Source: Symsagittifera roscoffensis
Taxonomy: Eukaryota > Xenacoelomorpha > Acoela > Convolutidae
Assembly (NCBI RefSeq): GCF_963678635.1
Contig: NW_026971310.1
Span: forward strand, 1-64,000
DNA length: 64,000 nt
Reading direction: 5' to 3'
Shown: in pieces, positions 59,301 to 64,000 of the stretch
How the letters are laid out: each line of letters starts with the position of its first letter
Numbering within the stretch: position 1 is the first letter of the stretch
Position numbers and translations under genes: made by a program
The notes under the pieces: model-generated
The model's database searches: none
What the model was told of the DNA's origin: nothing
The model's input: the letters and a program-made list of their open reading frames with translations, nothing else

Positions 59301-62300
59301 GGTCGGCGTCGTCCAGATTCTCTACCACCAGGAAGCTCATCCAAAGGTCTCGTCCTCCCATGTGAAGGACCGTTATTGGTGTTCTTCCGGCTACGTAGAT
59401 AGCTCCTCGATTGGCTGCAGCCAGTCGGAGATTCGTTGGAATCAGATCTTCCCGCGTGAAGCCCATTCTTTCCCAAGTTTTTATCGGCATCACACTCACT
59501 ACCGCTCCTGTGTCCAGAAGCCCTGTGACTCCGATTTTTGTTCCGTTGGTGTCGAGCAGATGTGCTGTCACATCTGCTTCATATCCAATGTGTACTGCGT
59601 CTTGTTCCATCATGGCGTCATGGCCTATCCTGCGGACCTTGAGTTCCTCTTCTCCCAAATAGATCTGCCCTATTTGGTCATCATCTGTTGTTACATAAGT
59701 CCTGGTGTAGATGCTGATCCCATCCACGTCCAGCATCACTTGATACGGCCCATAGACTTCTAGGTAGCGTCCATGAAGTTTCTTCATGCGAGGGCCACCC
59801 GTGGTTAGTAGTGCCCTCACAGCCCTCGACTCGGTGCGTGGCTCCATCTGCCTCAGATAGTCTGCATATGTGTCCAAATGCATCAAAGTGAACTCAGATG
59901 GTTCACTCAGATTTCTGATTACCTGATGCCCTGCCACCGAGATTATCGATTGTATTTTACTTCCTTGCGGTGCCATACCGAACCTCTGACCAGAGATAAC
60001 CTTAAGTTTCATGCTCAAGCTGCTTGGTGCTTTTGCCTCTTCAACTTCCGTTGCTTCAAAGGCGTTCAGTTGCTCCTGTAATTTTTCATTCTCCAGCTCG
60101 AGTTTCACCTTTTGCTCAATCTCTTTCGTCACTAGTTCCTGCTGTACTCTATTTATAGCATCCCTCGCAGCTGCCCTATAATCGATTTTGAAGTCATCGG
60201 CCGCAGTTGCTGGTTCCGGTTCACGTGCTTCCTCTGTTACCGCTTGCATCTTCTTTGCTACCAGCTCTTGAGGTTTATCCTTTCTGTGTGCCTCCGCTTC
60301 ACTCAAAAGTCGAGCCTTGCTGGCTTTCACTCCTGACAAAGCTTCTTCATGTCTTGGATGCTTGATGTCTGCCACTGCATCCCAGAATTGCGGACAATCT
60401 GATATAAAATGACCTTCCAAGTTACAAAAGAAACACCTCGGGCCAAATTTCGCAATTACTCCTCTCATGAAATCCTCATGGTCCAACTCTGACGCATCTT
60501 CGTCCTCGAGGCTAAAGCCTATTGCTTTCATGCCTTGTTTGTAAGCTGGGCATGCTGACACATGATGGTCTGTTGAACTACAATTAGCACAAGAGCGTCT
60601 CTTGTCCATATCGTCCCTCGGTTTGTACCAATTGTTCCCTTGGTTCGCTGGTCCGTTGTTAAAATTGCCATAATTGTTCTTGTAATATCCAGATCTCGAA
60701 GGAGGTTTCAACAATAGATACTCTTTTGATTTGAGCCTCAACTCCTCCGGTGTTGGCGCATTAGTTGATAGTGGTGTGTAATGCGTTGCTAGCATCGTAC
60801 GAAGTTCATCATTTTTCACACCATCGTTGAATTTTGAGGCTACGGCCAGGTTCATCCTTCGGTTTGACTCATCCGGTTGGCTGCGTCTTCTCAGCATTTC
60901 CAAATCATCGAGAAACTTGTCTATTGTTTCATCTTCTCGTTGCCTCCGTTTCTCGAAGCGCATCATCGCCTGGTGCCCCTGCACCCCTGATCCGAAACGG
61001 TTTAACAAGATTTCGAAGATTTTCTCAGCAGTGTCACGTTGATACTGTTTCTTGGCCATGACACAGTTCAGGGCTGTCCCTTCTAAGTTGCTGGTGAGCG
61101 CGCTGCATTCCTGTCTCTCCGACAAGTCCTCTTCCTCGAAATGCAGCTTCATTACCTCTATCCAGGTATCAATACAGCCATCAGATTCGTCTTTGTAGCA
61201 TCTTGGCTTCTTAAAGACTCTTCTGGACTTCTCACTGCGTTCATTGGTTCTAGATAACCTCGTCAGGAATGTCTCCAAAGACCTGTTCAGGGGTTCAAAT
61301 GCTGTGGCCATTGCCGTAGCATCCCTTGAGTGTCCCGCTTGAGTGTCCTCACACCTTGTCGAAGGCTCTGTGTGCGGTGCATCCCTGCAATCCGAATCAC
61401 CATGAGCGTTTCCCGCTTGGCCCATATGACTCCTCCTCGGGCTTGTATGCCCCATGTTGCCAGAATCGCTTCTCCCAGTCGCATGTGTGCTTTGCGTTGG
61501 TCGTTCGTTAGAGGTTCGTCTGTTCCCCGTTGAACTTGCTCTACTGTTCGGGCCCCATGCTGCATTACCCCTTGTGGCATAGCCTGATGAACTGCCCCTG
61601 CCTCTAGTGGATCCATACGTCTTCCTCCTTTGATGTTCATTGAAGTTCACCCTCGGTTCCCTGCTTGGACCTCCCGAGTTCGGCTCTCCTTCTTTTGGTC
61701 CACTCTTGCTGCTTAGTAGCCCGTCCAACCTATCCATGATAGCCTGAGTTCGCCTCTCCATCATCGCGTCTATCTTTGTGTCAAGAGACCCAAGAGACTG
61801 CTCTTGCTGAATTCTTAACTTCTCCATGTCGGCTCTTAAGCGTAACTCCCTCTTCTCCGCCTCTCTTGTCATTCGCGACAAGTTCCTCGTCATATGTTCG
61901 TCCGTTCTTTCTTTCAAGCGTTTTTCGCTTCTGCCAACTTCTTGTCTGTTGCGGTTTATTTCTTCCCGCAGACTTTCTCTTTCAATGTGAACTGCTCTTT
62001 CTAGTTCACTCATCCTTATCGACATCTGTTCATTTTGTTCTCCTAAACTGCCCACTATGTTGTTTAAGGCTTCCTCTAGTGCTGCCCCGTTATCCACGAG
62101 TGGCGTCACTAGTGGCGGTGTAACCCTGTCAGTCCCAGGTAACTTCGCGCTTGTCGAGATCCGGGCCTTGACTCTCTGCTTCAACGTCTTTTCATTATTT
62201 ATTTCTGGATCCATTAACGCATTGCCTAGCCCTCTGGTTCTATTTTCTCCAGTTTGTGGCTCTGAACTTGTCCTAATCGCGAAGTCTTTTGACTGGCCTG

Positions 62301-62991
62301 GTGTGTTTGCCTCTTTGCTTATCGTTGTCACTACACCAAATTTGTCCATGGTTCCAGTCTCTCTTCCGACGTATGCCTCGTTCTCCTGGATCGAACTGTT
62401 GAGGCTGACCTGAGATCCAAAGTCCCCTTGCTCCTCTTCATCCTCTTCCTCCTGGGACTCACCATCGTTTCCTGCTCCTCCTCCCATGCTGAATGGAAAG
62501 ATGTTTCCGAAGGTGTTCTTCATTCTTTCTGAGAACGATGATGAGGTTGTTTGTTTTCCAGTTCCGCTTGCCATCATAGTGTTGTCTGTCGGAGATCTTC
62601 TAGTTGCCGTTACTTCAGTTGAGATGTCGGACAGTTCCGACATCTCCTCTCGATCCAATGTCCCGGTGGAAGTGGCAAAATCATGGCCTTGTTCTACCGG
62701 AGTAGATTCACTCGCCAGCCTTCTGCTTCTCCCTTCCAGTCCATTTACTCCCTGGTTGTCGTTCATGGTATGGTCCGTATTGACCTCCACTTCTAACAGT
62801 TCTCTTCGCTCTTCTGAGGTCTTCTGACTTCTCGTTTCAACCATTCTGCCTGAAACCGTCTCCTCTTTATCGGACCGGGATCGCTTGATCCAATCCACAA
62901 AAGGATCGGTCATCGTTTTTCTTTGCTTTTCAGGTATGAATTTCCTAGAGCTATTACCTCGTTTTGGTATCCTTGACTTGTCTAAACTCAT
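53389..62991 (-). CDS. Gag-Pol polyprotein with C-terminal macro domain (3200 codons)
   Basis: A single uninterrupted frame from ATG at 62991; no frameshift separates Gag from Pol. In order: a disordered N-terminus (1-310); a coiled coil (about 314-420); a Ser/Gly/Arg-rich linker; a Gag capsid-like region (590-761); two CX2CX4HX4C knuckles (801-814, 853-866); a retropepsin with LLDTGAVVSV (Asp1160); RT with Asp1580 and YVDD (Asp1647/1648); RNase H (Asp1795 in DTDAS); a ~600-residue linker rich in Ser/Glu; integrase with a zinc-binding region (His2417, His2422, Cys2455, but the expected first Cys is Tyr) and core triad Asp2483, Asp2542, Glu2578; a GPF motif (2719); an acidic linker; and a macro-like domain (about 3045-3195). 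Usual Ty3 polyproteins are about 1200-1700 residues. All catalytic residues seen are intact, so the copy could be active. Cleavage by its own protease is expected. Confidence 0.92.
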   Translation of the reverse strand: MSLDKSRIPKRGNSSRKFIPEKQRKTMTDPFVDWIKRSRSDKEETVSGRMVETRSQKTSEERRELLEVEVNTDHTMNDNQGVNGLEGRSRRLASESTPVEQGHDFATSTGTLDREEMSELSDISTEVTATRRSPTDNTMMASGTGKQTTSSSFSERMKNTFGNIFPFSMGGGAGNDGESQEEEDEEEQGDFGSQVSLNSSIQENEAYVGRETGTMDKFGVVTTISKEANTPGQSKDFAIRTSSEPQTGENRTRGLGNALMDPEINNEKTLKQRVKARISTSAKLPGTDRVTPPLVTPLVDNGAALEEALNNIVGSLGEQNEQMSIRMSELERAVHIERESLREEINRNRQEVGRSEKRLKERTDEHMTRNLSRMTREAEKRELRLRADMEKLRIQQEQSLGSLDTKIDAMMERRTQAIMDRLDGLLSSKSGPKEGEPNSGGPSREPRVNFNEHQRRKTYGSTRGRGSSSGYATRGNAAWGPNSRASSTGNRRTSNERPTQSTHATGRSDSGNMGHTSPRRSHMGQAGNAHGDSDCRDAPHTEPSTRCEDTQAGHSRDATAMATAFEPLNRSLETFLTRLSRTNERSEKSRRVFKKPRCYKDESDGCIDTWIEVMKLHFEEEDLSERQECSALTSNLEGTALNCVMAKKQYQRDTAEKIFEILLNRFGSGVQGHQAMMRFEKRRQREDETIDKFLDDLEMLRRRSQPDESNRRMNLAVASKFNDGVKNDELRTMLATHYTPLSTNAPTPEELRLKSKEYLLLKPPSRSGYYKNNYGNFNNGPANQGNNWYKPRDDMDKRRSCANCSSTDHHVSACPAYKQGMKAIGFSLEDEDASELDHEDFMRGVIAKFGPRCFFCNLEGHFISDCPQFWDAVADIKHPRHEEALSGVKASKARLLSEAEAHRKDKPQELVAKKMQAVTEEAREPEPATAADDFKIDYRAAARDAINRVQQELVTKEIEQKVKLELENEKLQEQLNAFEATEVEEAKAPSSLSMKLKVISGQRFGMAPQGSKIQSIISVAGHQVIRNLSEPSEFTLMHLDTYADYLRQMEPRTESRAVRALLTTGGPRMKKLHGRYLEVYGPYQVMLDVDGISIYTRTYVTTDDDQIGQIYLGEEELKVRRIGHDAMMEQDAVHIGYEADVTAHLLDTNGTKIGVTGLLDTGAVVSVMPIKTWERMGFTREDLIPTNLRLAAANRGAIYVAGRTPITVLHMGGRDLWMSFLVVENLDDADQFILGRDFVRNFDVMIDLNNGLIRIRNPDRKYVKRPINRIITDENKVPVFLDRKVKLQPGQAVVAIFRMRNLNSLSDSKQVCLVPNPNSQSSVILGRSFSVTRNGLCVSVLLNTLDTTVSIQRGKKLGYALPMRTDYEETQNLKKNNVKDCPYHANKDKILKRINELKSIHKLFSMKFETDDGLSSCSNFPERPSSYELDSDKPVLPEIEHLKGKIGEGDFEKLRNLLNRNADVFSKHKADIGCCNFVEHEIELEEGAVPHREGARRMTPHKSEACRAEIEMLLEYDMIEPSKSPWACGVVMAKKKGGQLRFCCDFRYLNAVTIKDAYPIPRIDESLSKLGDAKFFTTLDLGSAFWQVPLRKKDREKTSFACELGLYQWKRMPFGLCNATATFQRLMAQALTGVTKKYGNLLMCYVDDVVIATPTLEDHIDRLDEVFGCMKRAGLKCKPSKCEILRDSIKYLGRMVDRHGVRPDPEAVEAVLTWKAPRTDTQLMSFLGFANYYREFIKGYADKVYPMQKLMRNKGKKFEWNDEAQVAFENIKRELCEAPVLGMPTEKDMYVLDTDASVVAISGILHQEQEWNGRIVLRPIAYGSKVLSDTEMKYGAPKAEMFAVVTFVEKYRAYLGSAPFKLRVDNRALSWLKTYSMDQSYIGRWIVRLDGYHMIIEHRMRDKHQNADSLSKKTEFYERLEQKQANQAEVKEGFSFLDKETYEELPLTRWLDKSGHPIPGHPELPVERAAEIKILSKEDPVPLDLLLRSNLVQQELSRMNINSLSLLDKTVQVTPQVMRILGGLLEREVTRDDPEWTAAVASLTVSEKVKIMPSRRQHEENKRDCRTIVQQLVSSIPQEILTSTSYGRKEQGSSKRKKTVTFVDREKEGEEVEQNLLQDYLSGEKDEEKNQRSQDQHPGQGNLSGESEINEEIPDEKQDRENKVLSGEFRWMRRKHRPDLEERAVSSTTSSTDDDSRNSGMDTYSDRNSSSGSELSELAIHTLLVETRARDLDREVYQDPDSDRYLIPSERVFDNAADDLETIAVSKRSISLLPQKEVVRTDLQPFEQETQPLAKIWCVKMEEDTHQPNEMNCQMRVMKTYLKARYRLSDLLRAQRNDRMTSNLKRWIENGAPDKGDLEEDSYRILRQYFMQKEGRLYLNKDGIVACKRREEDKVLYKYNAIVLPQLYQTELLFRSHDQMGHQGIDKVYQRILKRFEWPGMKKACEKWVTAYLSCQQVKDPRKLRFPLQSIESSEFNEVVQIDHQKICMTDSGYNQVLVMIDHFTKYAEAVPCITASAEETCDHLINTWIARHGCPMTFQSDNGTAFVGELTKELMRRSQVAQAHSTTYHPQTNGLVERQNRTLVSMLRVYCSRYMTDWDRYLPQVMGAYNSTQHSTTGVSPHMMLTGHEKSLPLTFFYPEYEGKKTSPQVYVRDVIRRQQELNDLCRRNTQQAQARQRKRFDKKAAGAKAYSVGDYVWVFQNVIPPKGTKKLLKKWRGPFMITEVHQEGRFYRLSTGRAAHYENIKPHNPSTEDWCVPADMEEGDYLMMDPACEVNEKGTRQKNDGNEIVEDGTDTPLDLDPNEQIEADDETLPYAEEDWQDPEQTEVPKNLEPYLPFTMQTRRKDGTRPRKKYNPYGDDFVVDRIDLKKVVEEVVGLEEITVSQDIDIVDDHNDEWVDDWSKPEVEFDDEQQQSYEQDQTNLRVLEWLNEMISDPKETSVTIQDVDRESAKYIKTERDDPSWAAQEGQLLIQASNLDLIPGMRSTGTPMDIFVRGVGVGLTHTENLIIKKLRIARETGELEAETGEEPKKPDIGRVVESYFNLPNEYSSNIILTDSDFILTNRTCAVAITADMSFRTALAADFKREYKNVEFLWKQRPGIGGVAALPPAVSQIPGKYLCFLVTRATEKQHVDPENLVLSLTRLRDFLVEMDVKELSLPVYDPNRGRLHPRELYALVHVIFSDTNIQVYLHKKYYLSIG
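53400..53860 (-). other. Macro (ADP-ribose-binding) domain at the Gag-Pol C-terminus
   Basis: Residues about 3045-3195 follow the layout of the TARG1/OARD1-type macro domains: an N-terminal strand and ITADMS, a helix (LAADFKREY), GVAALPP, a strand ending LCFLVTRAT, a helix PENLVLSLTRLRDFL, a strand ELSLPV, then a helix and a closing strand VIFSDTNIQVYLH. Known TARG1-like enzymes use a Lys after the third strand and an Asp in the Gly-rich loop. Here those places read TRAT and PVYDPNRG, so the usual catalytic pair seems missing. Binding without hydrolysis, or different chemistry, is likelier. Confidence 0.65.
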
Positions 62992-63768
62992 TCTTTATTT
63001 GTCACTTTCCTATGCCTACTCTTGACTCAATTGCTAGAGACCTTATAGTTTTATTAACAATAATAATGACACAACACAATAAATTTCACCAGATTCTACT
63101 AAATAGTGACCACGAATCCCTGTATGTTGTCAGAGTACAGTTTGTATAAAATTTATTCACACTGACCGATTATCGGTCCAAAGATCTGGAAACTAGCACA
63201 ATATGATGTTATCAGTCAATTTTAAAAGATAGTGTACTCACTACCCAATCAAACACAGTTTAGGTTGATTTAAAATCAAAAACAAAAAATATATATTGAC
63301 ACAATATGAATGTATATATAAAAAAACGTATGTGTCTTGTACTCTTAGTCGGTCGCAGTACAATAGTCGAACCTGTCTTTTAAAGAAAAAGCTTTCCCTG
63401 CTTGGTGCTGCACCAAACAGACAAAACTTTGAAGGCAGTTATTTTCTCAAGTGGGCGTCTATTGCACCCACCGAGTACTGTGTTACCTATCTGCCTTCGG
63501 ACTGCCCGAGCTAGACCTACTAAAATCCTCAGGGCAGTCACTTTTCCCAAAAACGTATTATGTTCCAATCCACACCAATGAGTCACGCTCTTTTTAATTT
63601 AGACTTAGTGTCGCGAATATCCGAGTTCGGACCTGTTTTGTATTAGTCTGGTTCTTTTTGAAAGGCAAGTTACCAGTGCAGTCACTGATACCTAGCCTGT
63701 GTATTAATAACCTAATACCTCTCGCTTTTTAGTCTTTCTTTCGTTTACCTAAGTCCTTAATAAAATAA
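62992..63768 (-). other. Retroelement leader upstream of Gag-Pol
   Basis: Non-coding AT-rich sequence on the 5' side of Gag-Pol in the sense direction. No tRNA-complementary primer-binding site could be fixed and no match to the left flank was found. The TATATATA stretches near 63285 and 63312 are simple AT sequence. Confidence 0.35.
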
Positions 63769-64000
63769 TACCCCTCCGGATTGGCACAAATAGGACCCTT
63801 CCGGACTGTCAGAATATGGACCCCTCCGGATTGGGACCCCTCCGAGTTAGTTAATAGTAGACCCCTCCGGATTTGGACCCCTCCGAATTAGCAACTATAA
63901 GACCCCTCCGGATTCGGACCCCTCCGGTTTTGTGGAAAAGAGACCCCTCCGGATTCGGACCCCTCTGACTTTGAAAAACTTCGACCCCTCCGGATTGGGA
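63769..64000. repeat. 41-bp tandem repeat with paired CCCCTCCGGATT motifs, runs off the window
   Basis: GACCCCTCC begins at 63819, 63860, 63901, 63942 and 63983 (exactly 41 bp apart), with a second series at 63835, 63876, 63917 and 63958. Two less regular copies lie at 63769 and 63794. Within a unit the two motifs are 16 and 25 bp apart. On the retroelement sense strand the motif reads CCAATCCGGAGGGGTC. The array continues past the right edge. Confidence 0.92.

Larger units (their letters stand above)
42830..64000 (-). mobile_element. Giant Ty3/gypsy-type retroelement with three extra ORFs
   Basis: Four long open frames occupy 44122-62991 on the minus strand: Gag-Pol, then ORF2, ORF3 and ORF4. 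Pol order (protease, RT, RNase H, integrase) and the GPF motif after integrase place it with Ty3/gypsy (Metaviridae-like) elements. Coding length is nearly 19 kb, far above the usual 4-6 kb for the group, and no frame is broken. Boundaries are inferred. The left limit is set next to the inverted repeat arm ending at 42814, and the right end lies outside the window. I compared the flanks at 42.8-44.1 and 63.0-64.0 kb by eye and found no direct repeat, so LTRs are unproven. The two flanks do share a CCAATCCGGA motif in opposite orientation. Confidence 0.8.

Overview
The window reads as animal nuclear DNA. It has AT-rich non-coding sequence, at least one exon with splice-like borders rather than a bacterial gene structure, a long satellite array, DNA-transposon debris and one giant Ty3/gypsy-type retroelement. 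I cannot name the phylum. The polymerase is of the general metazoan Ty3 kind and no host gene is recognisable. No rRNA, tRNA or CRISPR array was found, and there is no sign of a prokaryotic operon.

Layout. (1) 1-3.1 kb: single-copy-looking sequence with one probable host exon (459-1127), a hAT-like MITE (1464-1782) and a 109-codon ATG ORF of unknown origin (2706-3035). (2) 3.12-37.78 kb: about 34.6 kb of head-to-tail satellite, roughly 75 copies of a ~467-bp monomer. Local sub-blocks show ~933-bp dimers, a 2.1-kb tandem duplication with 2 differences seen, a 957-bp duplication, and a run of 13 consecutive monomers sharing one marker base. The many short ORFs here begin with GTG on both strands and I do not treat them as genes. 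(3) 38.2-42.8 kb: a compound repeat with ~250-bp inverted ends and two direct ~1.3-1.46-kb copies. Each direct copy contains a ~140-bp piece of the satellite monomer and a 96-codon ORF. (4) 42.8-64.0 kb: a giant retroelement on the minus strand, running off the right edge.

The retroelement is the main interest. Its order in the sense (minus) direction is: leader with 41-bp tandem repeats; a 3200-codon Gag-Pol (Gag, two CCHC knuckles, protease, RT, RNase H, integrase) ending in what looks like a macro (ADP-ribose-binding) domain; a 401-nt spacer; ORF2, a coiled coil plus SGNH/GDSL esterase with all catalytic blocks; ORF3, a large protein with a degenerate SGNH-like region; and ORF4, unknown. 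ORF2 and ORF3 are joined by a TAATG stop/start overlap. ORF3 and ORF4 overlap by 52 nt, or are 11 nt apart if a second ATG is used. All four frames are open, which suggests a young copy. I could not find LTRs or a primer-binding site inside the window.

How the parts may work together (inference): Gag-Pol supplies particle, reverse transcription and integration. ORF2-4 are probably made from one downstream message by coupled termination-reinitiation. The esterase plus coiled coil and the TAATG coupling are features known from LINE elements (CR1/L2 ORF1p; SART1), so this may be a Ty3-type element that carries a LINE-like accessory module and a macro domain.
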